A stretch of DNA of 64,000 bases from contig CALNVZ010003435.1 of the NCBI GenBank assembly GCA_940671915.1, forward strand, positions 9,095,167-9,159,166, given 5' to 3'. The first letter of the stretch is position 1; each line of letters starts with the position of its first letter. Source of the DNA: Paracentrotus lividus. Taxonomy: Eukaryota > Echinodermata > Echinoidea > Camarodonta > Echinidae. The notes under the pieces were generated by a model, which saw only the letters and a list, made by a program, of their open reading frames with translations, ran no database searches and was not told where the DNA came from. Both the position numbers and the translations under genes were made by a program. This document shows, piece by piece, positions 33,513 through 46,400 of the stretch.

Positions 33513-33612
33513 GGGTCTGACCAGTGCTCAGAAGGCCAGAGAGGATGGTACTATGCTCTTTAAGCAAAGACTGGGATTCCGCTATTGCGTCAAAAAAACA
33601 CCTTCCCAATGA
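33513..33612 (+). pseudogene. Copy C exon 3, 3' piece
   Basis: It begins with the duplicated GGGTCTGACC, continues CAGTGCTCAGA, then ATGCTCTTTAAGCAAAGACTGGG (matching LFNNDW with changes), and ends TGA at 33610-33612. Confidence 0.8.
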
Positions 33613-34320
33613 ACAATTCATTCGTCGTGTTCGAGTCGAGCCACGCAGGAAAAAACGGTAAGGAAAGACATTTTCTGCACTGCAGTATCCGTCGCTGAGC
33701 TGACGAATACAAGCAGAATTTGTAGATTAGTTTGCAGAATAGGGCAGGGCACATCGGGGCACATGCGATGTCGTTACCTGTCAGTAAACAGGAGACACGG
33801 TTAGTCAAATGTATTATGACGGAGGATCATCTGCAAGTACTAGTGCATGCCAGCAGCGGACTAGAGACAATGCGTCTGGAGTTGTTCAAAGCAGCTATAG
33901 GTGACAGGTCGTCTAGAGGGGTTTCCAAACATAAGTGCAGTTTGTGGCAGAGAAACATGGAACAAGTAAAAAAAAAAAACCCCAAAAACATGTGTGTCTA
34001 GATTAACGGGCAGCATGTATATGGCGCACCCAACGCCGGATCCACGGCGAAATTTTGAGCCCGATGGAGAAAATCCACTGCAGGAGGCATCCCTGACAAG
34101 ATAAGCTGCTGGGTGAGCGATTTCAGCGATATAGTCACCGACTTTTGTCACAAAATAATATACCCATTTTCCCTTCTATACCACATCTTTCCTCTGCCGA
34201 CTAGGTTAGAGAGACTGAGAAGGTGGGATACGTTGAAAATAGAAGGGAAAGAGAGAGAGAGGGAGGGGGTGGGGTCAGAGAGAGTAGAGAGAGAGGGAGA
34301 GCTCCATATCCAGTTCATAT
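33613..34320. other. Region between copies C and D
   Basis: No gene recognised. The last ~170 bases (ACTAGGTTAGAGAGACTGAG, GA tract, CCATATCCAGTTCATAT) are homologous to the right part of the 578-bp units upstream of copy C, so this is duplicated 5' flank. Confidence 0.55.
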
Positions 34321-35295
34321 CAGCGCGTATCCAGGATTTTCGGCACCCCGGGGGCCGAACTGAATTTGGCGCCCCCCTGATGTACTTTTAAATATGGCGC
34401 CCCACTTACCCTTAAATATGCCCCCCCCCCCCCCGCCAGGCAAACATTAGGCCTACGGCTTGAATGTATGTTGAAGGATTTTTGAATAATATTTTTTTAT
34501 TTATTTTTTTTATTTTTTTTTAATACTTGCCATGGTGAGTTCATGGAAAGAATTTCTAGGTATATGAGGTATTACCGCTATAGATGAAAATACGAATATT
34601 TCTAAATACGACCGCGAAGCGCGATCAGATTTTCCCCCTTCTACTTTACGACCAGAAAGCAAAGAATTCTAACCAATTAGGGGATCAATTTTGTTTAGCT
34701 CTCCATCAGAATATCATATGAACGGGAGCTGTAATTTGTCCATCAAAACGATTTGAAAGCAAGCCATATAAAATCATGTGAAATTTGTCCATCAAGTAAT
34801 GTGAAATCAAACAAATGTATATTGATGTTTTGTTGTTCAGAATCCTCATAATCTGGTTACAAGAAAGAAAAAATAGGCGAGCGTGAATCGCGAGCAGAAA
34901 TTTGGTGTATCGGAATGATCTCTGAAAACGTGACATTTTATGCATTTCTCAGGAACACAATGTAATAACTCTTTGAAAAATGAAGTGAGCGCGAAGCGCG
35001 ATCGAAAATTTTGCTCTATGTAATAGAGACCTGAAGTTTAGGATCAATTTGGCCTCCATAATTTAAATACCGTACGTTGCCCAGTAATTTTACATGATTA
35101 TGAAAGAGAGAGGAATATCTATCTATCTAGCTGCTTATCTATCCTTCTGCTTCCCTCCCTAAGTTTAAGATAAATTTGGCGCCCCTAAGTTTAAGCTCAA
35201 TTTGGCGCCAACTAATGATTTGGCGCCCCCTAAAATGTTAGTTTGAATTGGCGCCATATACATGTACGATTTAGGTGATTTGATGCCCCTGGAAA

Positions 35296-36900
35296 AATGC
35301 AAAAATAAATGTAACGTGGATTCAAATAAATTTAAATGTCTTGATGATTAGTATCCTATAATGCAAATTATGGTCAGAGGAAAAACACAGGCGAGAGCGG
35401 AATTTTGATGTCTTTGAATGATGAGAAAACATGGCATTGCATGCGTTCCTCAGGACCACAATGTAATAACTCATTTGGGAAAAGAAATGATGCTAGCGCG
35501 TAGCGCGGCGCAAAATTTTGCTATGTATATACAGTCCAGGAGGAATTAAAAATTTTAGAGACCATATTTCAAATACCAAGTTGTTGCCCCTTAGTTTCAG
35601 GTAAATTCGGCACACCTCCCTAAGTTCAAAATAAAGTTGGAGCCCCTAAGTTTAAGATAAATTTGGCATCCCTAAGTCTCAGGTCAATTTGACGCCCCTA
35701 CGTTTAAGCTCAATTTGGTGCCCCCTAAGATTTAGGTCAATTTGAAATGCAAAAATGAATGTAACGTGAAATCAAATAAATTGAAATGTTTTGATGGTTA
35801 GAATCCCATAATGTAAATTTTGGTAAGAGGAAAAACACAGGCGAGCGTGAAGCATGAACGGAAGTTTTGATGTATTCAAATGATTAGAAAACATGACATT
35901 TCATGCGTTCCTCAGGAACACAATGTAATAACTCATTGGGAAAAGAAATGATGCTAGCGCGTAGCGCGGCGCAAAATTTTGCTATGTATATACAGTCCAG
36001 GAGGAATTAAAAATTTTAGAGACCATATTTCAAATACCAAGTTGTTGCCCCTTAGTTTCAGGTAAATTCGGCACACCTCCCTAAGTTCAAAATAAAGTTG
36101 GAGCCCCTAAGTTTAAGATAAATTTGGCATCCCTAAGTCTCAGGTCAATTTGACGCCCCTACGTTTAAGCTCAATTTGGCGCCCCCTAAGATTTAGGTCA
36201 ATCTGAAATGCAAAAATGAATGTAACGTGAAATCAAATAAATTGAAATGTTTTGATGGTTAGAATCCCATAATGTAAATTTTGGTAAGAGGAAAAACACA
36301 GGCGAGCGCGAAGCATGAACGGAAGTTTTGATGTATTCAAATGATTAGAAAACATGACATTTCTTGCGTTCCTCAGGAACACAATATAATAATTCATTTG
36401 GGGGGATGATGCGAGCGCGAAGCGCGAGCGAAAATTTTGCTATGTATATACAGACCCGGATGCATGAACTTTGAAATTTTGCTCTATCTATATAGAGACC
36501 ATATTTTAAAAAACCTATTTGTTGCCCCCTTAGTTTCAGGTAAATTCGGCGCCCCTTAGTTTCAGATCATTTGGGCGCCCTAGATAAAGAAAAGATGTAA
36601 TGTGAAAACAAGTAAATTTAAATGTTTTGACGGTTAGAATCCCATAATGTAAAATCTGGTAAAAGAGGAAAAACAGAGGCGTGTGCCAATAGGGAACGGA
36701 AATTTTGATGTATTCGAATGATTAGAAAACGGGTCATTTTACTCGTTCCTCGACACAATGTAATAAATCAATGGGAAAAGATGATGCGAGCGCGAAGCGC
36801 GAGCGAAAATTTTGCTATGTATATACAAACCAGGAGGCATGGAATTTTAAAATTTTGCCATTTCTAGATAGAGACCATTTTAAAGACCCCTTCTGGGTTT
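35296..36900 (+). repeat. Tandem ~460-bp repeats within the 4.07-kb element
   Basis: Blocks starting at the AATGTAACGTG motif recur at about 35307, 35757, 36218 and 36597. The copies around 35460-35905 and 35921-36365 are nearly identical, with a period of about 461. Each holds GCGCGAAGCGCG-type and TTTGGCGCCCC motifs. Confidence 0.8.
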
Positions 36901-38110
36901 TTTTGTGTGTGTTTTTTGGGGCCCCTTAGTCTCAGGTAAATAGGATTTAGTTGGAGCCACTAAGTTTAAGGTCAATCCGCGCCCGACATTTAAGCATTGG
37001 CGCGCATAAGATCGATTGGCAACCCTTATTCAGGTAAATCGCGCCTTAAGCTCCAGGCAATTCAGGCCCTTAATTCAGATCAAATTTTGCGCCCCTAAAT
37101 TGATCTAAAATTGGCGCCTACGTGTAAGGATCATTTGGCGCCCCTCGTAGTTTTAAGTTCGATGGGCCCCTAAAATTTAAGTCGATTGCGCCCCTAATTA
37201 AGTCGATTTGCCCCCTAACAAGTCGATTAGCGCCTAAGTTCAAGGCGATTGGGCCCCAAAATTCTAGTCGTCAAGGGCGCCCACGTACGTAACTTCATTT
37301 CGCGCCTCAATTTTAATTGATTTGCGCCCCCAAATTAGTCATTAAAGCCTGCTAAGTAAGGTGATCTCCCACCTATGCTGAAGTCAATTTGGCGCCCTCT
37401 ATTTTAAAGCAATGGCCCCTTATTAAGGGCATCCACCTCAATTTATTGGCTCTAACTGGCGATTGGCCCTCTAAACCAATTGCTGTCTTAATGGCCCATT
37501 AAGGGGTCGATGCGCCAAAAGCATCCTAACGGCTGCCCCCTAATAAAATGCCCAAGAAAAGTGCCCAGACTTGCTCCAAAGCGTCCATAAGCGCAAATGT
37601 AATTGGAAGACATAGTTAATGTGAGTGAGAAACTAAATATAAGTAGATTGGCTCACATAAATATAAGGTCGATTTGCCCCTAATTAGAGTCAGTTTGGCA
37701 CCGCCTTATTTACTTACTGGTCGATTAGTGCGCCCCCCTCTAAATTAAAGGTGATTTGGGCCCCCTAAATTTAAGTCGATTGGCGCCCCGTATAAGTTTA
37801 TAGGTCATGTGGCGCCCCTTAGTTTACTGCGATGTGGCGCCCCTAAAAAGGTCGATTTGCGCCCTAAGTGTAGGTCAGTTTGGCACTCTTAGTTTAACTG
37901 TCGATGGCCCCCTAAATTAAGGTCGATTGACCCCCAAATGTAAGTCGATTGCCCCCTATAAGTTTAAGTGTCAATTGGCGCCCCTTAGTTACTGTCGATG
38001 TGGCGCCCTAAGGTGAGGTCATTTAGCCCCCTTAGTTTACATTGTCGATTTGAGCGCACCCATAATTAAGGCGATTGGCGCCCTAATTTAAGGTTAATTT
38101 GGCGCCCCTT
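36900..38110 (+). repeat. Degenerate ~30-bp minisatellite (TTTGGCGCCCC)
   Basis: Dozens of units close to GTCGATTTGGCGCCCCCTAA plus ATTTAAG, with frequent single-base losses, especially at homopolymers. Related single units occur from 35165 onward. Confidence 0.8.
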
Positions 38111-38169
38111 GTTAAGTTGTGTGACGTTGGCGCCACACTCCCCCCCATTTTTTTAAGGGCGCCCCTTCC

Positions 38170-38330
38170 CCCTCTCCTTTCCCCTTCCTCTCTCTCTCTC
38201 TCTCTCTCCCCCTCTTTTTTTTTTTTTTTTCTTTCTTCCTTCCTCTTTTCCCCCTTTTTCCCTTCCTCTTTTTTCTCCCTTCTTTTCTTCTTTCTTTCTT
38301 TTCTTCCTTTTCTCCTTTTCTCCTCTTTTC
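38170..38330. repeat. Pyrimidine (CT/T-rich) tract
   Basis: A CT microsatellite and T/C-rich low complexity just inside the right end of the 4.07-kb element. Confidence 0.8.
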
Positions 38331-38524
38331 GGCGCCCCGCTGGCGCCCCCCGGGCCCGTGCCCAAAGCCCCCCCCAGAATACGCGCATGATAATATACTG
38401 GAAGATTCATTTACAACTATACCATCATGGCGTGGCATTAAATTCTGTTCACCGCGCCGTATGATAAAAAGGATATTATTGTTAACCATTGTTATCATGC
38501 TGGTGATCAAAAATGTTCACTCGA

Positions 38525-38659
38525 CTAGATTCACTGTGTGCAATAGCACACATACATTGCCTCGGTGTAATTGCAATCATAATGGTCTGCAAGCACAGAC
38601 CATATTTGAACAAATTACAGTGTCGTGTGAAGCTAATCCAGCACACAAAGTGAATCTAG
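38525..38659. repeat. 135-bp imperfect hairpin
   Basis: The outer arms are CTAGATTCACTGTGTGC and GCACACAAAGTGAATCTAG. The inner stem is ATGGTCTG-caagca-CAGACCAT, with TGTAATT/AATTACA between. It overlaps an open frame at 38461-38736 that begins with a hydrophobic stretch. A MITE or an RNA hairpin are both possible. Confidence 0.55.
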
Positions 38660-39590
38660 TAGCAAACTGTGAATTCGCATGCTTTAAACTCTTGAACACC
38701 GTGTCGCAAACTCTGCAGTCATTACACAAACTATAAGAACCATGCCAAAGACTTTGCATATTAATTTTATTGCTGAAAACTTTTCAATCTTTAAAGCGTT
38801 ATCTGGGAATGAAAAAAGAAAGAATATATGGGCCTATTATAGAATGGTAGAGAAGGTATGGTAGATGGAAAAGAAATACATGTAGTGAAAGAAGAGGGAT
38901 AAAAGAATTTTTTTTTAAAGAAAAAGAAAGAAAATAATAAGAAATGATATAGGGTATGATGAAAAGATCCAAATAAATACAAAATGAATTAATCATAAAA
39001 GAGGTTCCAAATCTATCTTAAAATTAAAGAGGACCGTCAAATTGATCTTAAACCTATTTGGGGTGCAAAAAAGACGAAAAATTTGTCTTTAAATTAGGGC
39101 AGGGTAAATTGATTAGAAACGTAGGGGGCCCCCATTTGGTCTTAAGATTATTTTTCTACATGATCCTCTCGTCCAGCATTATACAACAGTAATTAAAAGG
39201 CACACTTCAAACACAAGGAGAAATCTAATTTAGAATCAATCCTCTCGAAAGAGTCAAGACTATATATTTTATTATGCTTGATTGTTATGGAAAGAACAGA
39301 TTGCTTATAATATAGCCAGTAAAGTTTCTCAAAGAAGTGAATATCAATTAGGTTCACCGTAAGTTCATAGCGCGGTGTTCTATATTTTAGGACATTCCTA
39401 CACAATTGTTACAAAATATACGGCGTTGTCTCTTATCGCGAAGGGCCACCATACAATCATGACATTGTATGGCTGTACGATACTTGCAGTTCATGCTTGT
39501 GTGCATGGGTGTGTAGCAGTTTACTAATACCAGAGGCTGCTGTCATGAAATAGGCGCATAAGCTCAAATAAAAATATAATTCTGAGAATC
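38660..39590. other. Upstream region of HNMT-like copy D
   Basis: Non-coding. 38995-39155 holds minus-strand relatives of the TTTAAGATCAATTTGG minisatellite. A small hairpin (CCATACAAT/ATTGTATGG) lies at 39449-39472. The start context GAGAATCATGGAG is conserved with B and C. Confidence 0.45.
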
Positions 39591-39795
39591 ATGGAGACTA
39601 TTAAGCTGAAAAGTATATTGGAAGATCCTGATTACTATACAAAGGCCTTTCACGCGTATGCTAAGAAATTCAAAAAGTTCACCAGTTTGTCAAAATGGGA
39701 TTACACCGTCTTTCCCAAATCAGTACTGGATAGATTGGTGGAGAGTTTCCCGGCGGATACGGAGATGAACTTGCTAGGTGTTGGCAGTGGATCGG
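39591..39795 (+). CDS. hnmt-like: Copy D exon 1
   Basis: 205 nt, donor TCGG|GTAAGAAT. It differs from the other copies at KWDYTVFPKS, where they have NWGD/KWGDTVFPKL. Confidence 0.85.
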
Positions 39796-40438
39796 GTAAG
39801 AATATTTGTTAAGAAAGAAGTGGAAATAGAGATCTATCGATGGAGTGAGAGAGAGAGACAGACAGACAGACACACAGAGAGAGAGAGAGAGGGGCACTAA
39901 AAACAGCAACAACAAAAAACAACAACAAAAAAATTGATATGTGAAGATTATTATCAAAATAGTGCGTCCCAAATAAAGGTAAATCTAACTTTGAGAGCCT
40001 CATATTAATATTGTATAACTTATGTGTTACTATTTTTACATTAAAACAAAGAGTAACTCATATTCTATCCAATGATTCCAAACTTTTTAGGGCCCCTTGT
40101 AATTCCAGCATACTGTTGACATGTGTAAATAAATAAAAAATAAATAAACTAATACCTGTGCAGTCATGGATGACTGTATACTTCTCCCCACCCAGGTGCA
40201 AAATGGGTACCCGGTAGGAATGGAACGAGTGCGCCGTAGAATAGTGGCGGTATGGTATGTCACTAAATAAACATCTACTTGTGCATTTTAGACGGCCAAA
40301 ATTAATATAAATTTAGCATTTTTAAGGTTAATATAGGTCAACAGTTATAAGAATTTAATGGGGTCCAAATAATTTTCACACAAAAAAAAAAATTATAAAA
40401 AAAAAAAAAAAAGAGAAAAAAAAAAATATAAAAAAAAA

Positions 40439-40479
<41 letters not shown>

Positions 40480-43400
40480 AAAAAAAAAAAAGAACAAAAA
40501 AAAAAAAAAAAATAGATAAAAAAAAAAGAAAAAAAAAAAAATAAAAAAAAGAATAAAAAAAAAAAAAAAAAACAAATTGACAAAAAAAATAAAAAAAAAA
40601 AAAAAAAAAACCCCTCCTCATTTCTGGGGGCCCTTTAGGGGGCGACATATTGGCCAATATAAAATGCCTTGTATTCCCCTCAAATCAAATTTTGAATACA
40701 ATTTTTAATCTAAAAAATACAGAAATGTCATACTAGTTTATTCTTAGTGACATGTCATCACAAAAAAATTTTATTTTTTTACTCCATGGGGGTCTTTTGT
40801 GAAGAATATTTAAAATAAAATCCTTTTAAAAATGAATATGTTTAAAAACGAGTCAATTTCCTTTGTTGAGCTAAAATTTCGAGTTGAAAAGACACTTTGT
40901 AACCATACAGTTGTAGTTCAAGTTGTATAATTGAAGTAAATATATCTTACATCCTCAATTAAACCATTTCTAGCTTGTTAAATATAAAAATAAGCATGGA
41001 TTATCCCTAGAAATCGTTTCTTCAACCCAGATGGCGACAAACACCGTTTGTGAAAATAATTAAAAATTCTCTCAAACATCATCTTTTGGACACTCAAATG
41101 CATGAGTGGATCAGAAAATATATAAAGTTGATATTTCACATTCTTAAGACAATATCGTGGATTTTCATTTATTACTTGAGCCCACACCCCCCCCCGTCGC
41201 ACCCGCCAAAATTATACAAGTTGTAATATTATAATTTCTTTTTTGCAAATTTCCTATTATAATACGTTGTTTCATGTATTGACTATGGATCACTCTTTCC
41301 TTCATATGTATTGACAATGTATACATTGTTAGCATGCAGATATTGAGGAAATAAAACTAAACTTTAAAAAATGGGGGGGGGGGAGAAGAAACAAAAAACA
41401 AAAAACAGAACTACACACACAAACAAAAAAACAAAAAACACGACAAAAGCTACAAATATATATAAAATCAATGTTTCCAAATTATCGAGGGGTTTGGGGA
41501 AGTCATTGTTGTATAATTCGGTTTCGATATCACAACATTGAGTTTTTATATTGGACAAAGATTATCTTTTAGCAGCCGGAAAGGTGATTCAAGCAAACCG
41601 TGCCTGACCTCATGGGTACCAGTAGACCTTTTGCACAAAATATATTGGGAGCTGAATGCCTCAGATTCTTTTAGATACACAAAAAAATAGTTTTAAACGT
41701 TTTGTTGATTCTCTGCAAACGACTTTAAAACCTACAACACATTGAGAGCGCGTTACGCGAAAGAAAAATTTAGATAGAAAGAATAGAACTGAAAACTTAA
41801 ATATATCTTGCAAGGAAGTTTTTAATTATGAGAATGGTGAAAAAATAGGAAACAAAGACAATAGTGCACCCGCCCCCCTAGATACATCGCTGATTGAATG
41901 AATCGTTACATCATATTTCCAAACCCAAAGAGAACAGGTACAAACATAAAGAAAACATCTATCTCCCCAACACAAAAACCAAATATTACAGATCTGGGGG
42001 GTGTAACACAAAGACTTACAATTTATTAAAAGTTTACGATTGATTTTTTTCGGTAGCCTCATCATGGACAGGATGCTCCAAAGTTGATCATATCCAAATC
42101 CTAATCATGACTGTACCTGATTTTAATAATGAGGTTACCAAGAAAAAATCAATCGTAACTTTTGATCATCGAAGTCTTTGTGTTACATCCCATGCACTGT
42201 TCATTTTTCAAGGCGTGCTCTTTCCCTCTGTATATTATACCAATATCAGAACCAGAACAAAACATTTTGTTTAATACTGAACTTGCTTTATTTGACCCGG
42301 GCATGAAATTACGATGAAATTTGCATGCACCTTAGATATGCGCAAAGGATAGCTCACAATTATATCTTTAAACAGGGAATGTTTATTTGATTGTTTAGTT
42401 TATGAAATTATAATATAATCGATACAATTATATTAAAAAACGTTACATTTTTCTTATTACAGAATACAAAATAAAGCTTTAACCTTAGAAAAAGAACCCC
42501 AACTACCCCAACATTGGGCATTATCAGATAAAACATTATCCATCTCTATTCTATTCCTCTGTCTTCCATGTCTGGTAATTTTTTTTTGTTTTTTTTTGTT
42601 GTTGTTGTTGTTTGTTGTTTTTTTTTTTTTATTTTTATTCTTCACTATTTCTTTGCTTAGGACTTGTGATACTCTAGGTACTTGTATCCATTGTCATTAC
42701 AGTGTCATCAACAGTTCGCACTTGCAATAATTTTGTTTAACATCAAAATTACAAAAGTCATTATTCTTAAAAAGCATAAATTTAAAGGCAAATTTTCTGT
42801 GCAACCCTTCATAACCGAACACTTTTCTCTTTAAGTCTCTGATCTCAAGTGCTTTTTTTTTTTTTTTTTTTAGAAAATTTCCCCACATGTGGTCAAGACG
42901 GTTCAAGTCTCTGAACAAAATAAAACACTTTTCATGGTGTTAATTTGGAATTCTAATTAGACATAAATAACTTTAAACTGAACATGGATCGATCAATGAC
43001 TCACTTAAACTTCATGATAGTGATGATGATGGTGATGTCATTCTGAAGTGATAGGGCTCGCTTCCAAACAATTGTACAGTGGAGACCCTATAAATTTGAA
43101 AGGAACTAAATATATCACATACTGTTCTGCAGGTCCAACAACCATTGAGAAAAGAGAGAAGAAAATTATAGCTCAGATAGAAACTGTGTTTTGATCAAAG
43201 AACCTGGTGAGATAGGTTACATAAGTTACTTCGAAGTTGCAATTAAATTACACCTCACAATCTATGTAGGATATTCATATACAAGACTAATTGAAAATTA
43301 CATTCTTCCTTTGAATGGATGGTGTTCGGGAAATAGACGATGTCTTCCAATCAAATGTCAGCATTCGCGGCACCAAGTATGATGTCATGCTAGTACTCAA

Positions 43401-46400
43401 CAAACAAATTTGCCATCAGTATTCTTATTGATATCGAGACGGCAGCCGCGACAAGAAGGATTTTATGTTACAACAAATGATATTCATTGGTGTCTTATAG
43501 ACTTTCCTGTAATCATACTACAAAATATGTGTTTTTCCTTTTCACATTGGATTTAATTTCATTTAAATAATATAAATGACTCCGAAATTGTACATGTTGT
43601 ATACCAATAATATTTAGATTGACTAAGGTTTGTGTTATGTGTCAAGTGTGAACAAAAATATTACAGCGCCATTTGTTTTTATTTCAAGCAGACGATTAGT
43701 GCAAATCAAGTTGCAAAAAAAAAAAAAAAATCAAACGCACTGTCGAGTAACTCACTTTGTAAAAGTATTAAATTTCTAAATTTTTCTTAATTTTAGATCA
43801 TACATGCATTATAGTGATCTGAAGTTGATATTTAAAAGCATGTTTGGAAAATTTATAAAAATGGGTTTGTCGCCTCTGTTGTCGAGTAACATATACATCT
43901 GTTAAAATNNNNNNNNNNNNNNNNNNNNNNNNNTATTTACTGCATTTCAATTTCACTTTATTTATAAATCATAATATGAAGGATTTCACACCATTTCCAT
44001 TCTCTCATATCCTTCTCTCATCCCTCTCTCTCTCTCCTCTTCTTCTCTTCTTGCTCCCCCTCTCTCTCCCTCTACTTTTCTCTCATTTTCATTTCCACTG
44101 ATATATCCCAATTGCTATCTATCACTAATATTCTTTTCATTCTTTGATTTATTTTCTCGTTCAGATGAGCAGGAGCTAGTAGATGAGGACCAAATAAACA
44201 GGGAAAACAAACACAGAATAGCAGGTGGCATGACCGGCTACTAAAACTTTTCACAAATATATGGAGATTCATTATACCCGGCAATATTGACTTAAAAACA
44301 CAAATTTTTTTGGGTCACTCTATAAGCCATGTATTGCCCAAGTTTTTATTTGCAAATTTCTGCAGTTCGTATTCTCGTCAATTTTTTATTTGTGTAAGGC
44401 TACTATATAGCAAATTAAAGATCACAAAATCATGAAATTATCCACTTGCTAATTTCCCCAACTTGTTCCAAATTGGCAAAATATATGGCTTGTATAGTAT
44501 TTGAATTTGTAATTTTGCAAAATGTGATCGAGAATGACAAATATGTCTCATATTGAGCCTAAGTCTTCTATGACGTTAACCTGGCCCACGACCCATAGCT
44601 AAAGATAAATCATTTCTCCTGTCATTTTCGCACAGAAATTACTATTGGCCAAAAATTTGTGTTTGCGCTCTCTGCGGGCACATGATAGATGATTTGTGAT
44701 TATTGGATCCAACGTGACAAAGCACTTGTTATTTCAATCAGTCATTTTCGATAATGTCCAGTCCTCCTGGGGGGCATTTCTCAAAAGACTTGTCGGTACG
44801 TTTATCCGACAAACAATGTTATAGCTACTGAAATGCTTGCATCTGATTGGCTGAGGCAAATTTGTCGGATAAAGTCCGACAAGTCCTTTGATAATGCGCC
44901 CCCCCCAGTTTCGGAGTATGGTATAAGATTTTGTTAAAACAAGGCAAACAAGTTTCGTTAAAATGAGTCCAAATTTAGAATCATACACATGTTTGTGCTA
45001 TTGTTCAGAAAAACAAGGTTTTATCATAACGAGTACGAGGTATAGTTGATTCCTAAGTGTCTCATCATGACAGAGTGGACTGTAAGGGGTTTTGCTCTAA
45101 GGCCTGGATTGGTAAGACAGAATGTATTGTTCGAAAGGTGTGAGAAAAATGGAACCCGGATGTGTCAACGGATATTCTTGCAAAATATCGGATACATGTA
45201 AATCACCCAATTTCATTTGCAATATTTCTAAATGTCACTGTTATGCCAGACATAATTTTTATCCCCAAAATGGATCAATTTTAAAGGGTAGAAATGTAAC
45301 CAATAGGATAAATGTCTCCATTACTGTGGCTCGGCAGTTCTTGAAAAGCAGGATGGCCATGAAATTACAGTATGTGACAACAGCTTCAAAAGAGCAAAAT
45401 CTCTGATAAATTTGAATTCATTCTGGTCTGGTACATTTCTTGAATTAGAACATTTTTTGTAAAGATGAGGAAATTGTGAAATAACATTTCCCACAAAATT
45501 TGGCAATTTGGGAGAGTTATTGTCATAATTTTCCTTGTAATGTGTTTAAATACAGTTCAAATTTTTTAATGTGTTATAGGAACAAAATATAAATGTTAAT
45601 TGGGCCAAATTGAAGAGGGAGAATGATTGATTTAGACCATAGGAAGATGCTGTACTGCTATGGGTTTAAAAAGGCACAGTCGACGTTTATACAAATCTAT
45701 TCTGCTTTTGGTATTTTAATTGAAGTACCAGCGGAATACTTAAACATGTTTACTTGCAATATTGAATGATTGAAGTGTTAGTATTCTAGTTTGATTAGTA
45801 TTTCCTGGAGCATACTAATAATCCTTACAGTCTCAATTTGGATGATATGAGATAATTATATTTTTAAGGATCAATTATTACTGGTCTACCGGTAATGTAT
45901 GTTCATGGTTGGGGAACTCGTGTTGATCAATATTGATGGAAAGGTGAATTTCATTGGAACTTGATTAGATTTTTCTTTCAACACAGTAGTAAATGTGTAA
46001 GTAAAAGGTTTTACAGGCTCATATTTTGTATTCCTTATTATGTTGTTCTTGTTATTCATTGCTTTATTCAACCTTCCTCTTATGCAATCCCTATCCTGCT
46101 TTTTCTTTTCCATCACTCTTATTTCCAAATTCTGTCTCTTTCTTCTTTCTTTATTATTTCTTGTCCTTATTTTTTCTTTATCTTTGTATGTTTTTTTTTT
46201 CATGTCAGAATATCCCATTGTCTTTCTTTTTCTTCCTTCTCTCTATCACCTCATCTTTCTTTCTTCTTCCTTTGTTTTCTTATCTTTCATATTCTGTGAT
46301 ATGATATGTAAAATATAAATGGGATTATAACTAATGAAATGTAGTCTAGTTGGGACTTACATTGTTTTTATTTATTGTATTTACACTGTTTGTGCAAGAG

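Larger units (their letters stand above)
28513..33612 (+). pseudogene. HNMT-like methyltransferase copy C, disrupted by three insertions
   Basis: Exon 1 (28513-28717) is intact and encodes METVKLKSV...FPADTEMNLLGVGSGS. Exon 2 (29374-29917) has a frameshift and stop within its first codons, an internal deletion of roughly 45-50 bases after the KLLEI region, and a 256-bp LINE 3' fragment at 29567-29822. Exon 3 starts at 30357 (acceptor TTATTACAG|GTGATAAAG, GDKDVSRLWNRF) and reaches a stop at 30461. It is then split by a reverse-oriented retroposon tail (30471-30908) and by a 2.43-kb foldback element (31082-33512). The last exon piece is 33513-33612, ending in TGA. The order of exon pieces matches the intact copies, so the parent gene structure is clear. 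It cannot encode a full enzyme. The exon 1 and 3 signature residues group it with copy D. Confidence 0.9.
34321..38389. mobile_element. 4.07-kb TIR element upstream of copy D
   Basis: It begins CAGCGCGTATCCAGG and ends CCCCCAGAATACGCGCATG, inverted partners that are also the termini of the 396-bp element at 62159-62554. The homologous sequence upstream of copy C (about 27545-27570, CTTCATAATATAAATG) is an empty site. It implies a 5-bp target duplication ATAAT, kept at the right flank and reduced to ATAT at the left. The interior is almost entirely tandem repeats and no transposase is seen. A 5-bp duplication with CAGG-type termini fits the hAT5-like class by structure. Confidence 0.75.

Noticed and set aside
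32995-33621. A 208-codon minus-strand frame and its plus-strand partners
   Set aside because: Produced by the right subterminal array of the foldback element. The peptide is just the translated repeat.
38083-38510. Lys/Glu/Arg-rich frames on the minus strand and Ser/Pro/Phe-rich frames on the plus strand
   Set aside because: Low-complexity pyrimidine tract at the right end of the 4.07-kb element.
40338-40657. Phenylalanine-rich membrane-protein-like frames on the minus strand
   Set aside because: Translation of a poly-A-rich tract, with no coding evidence.
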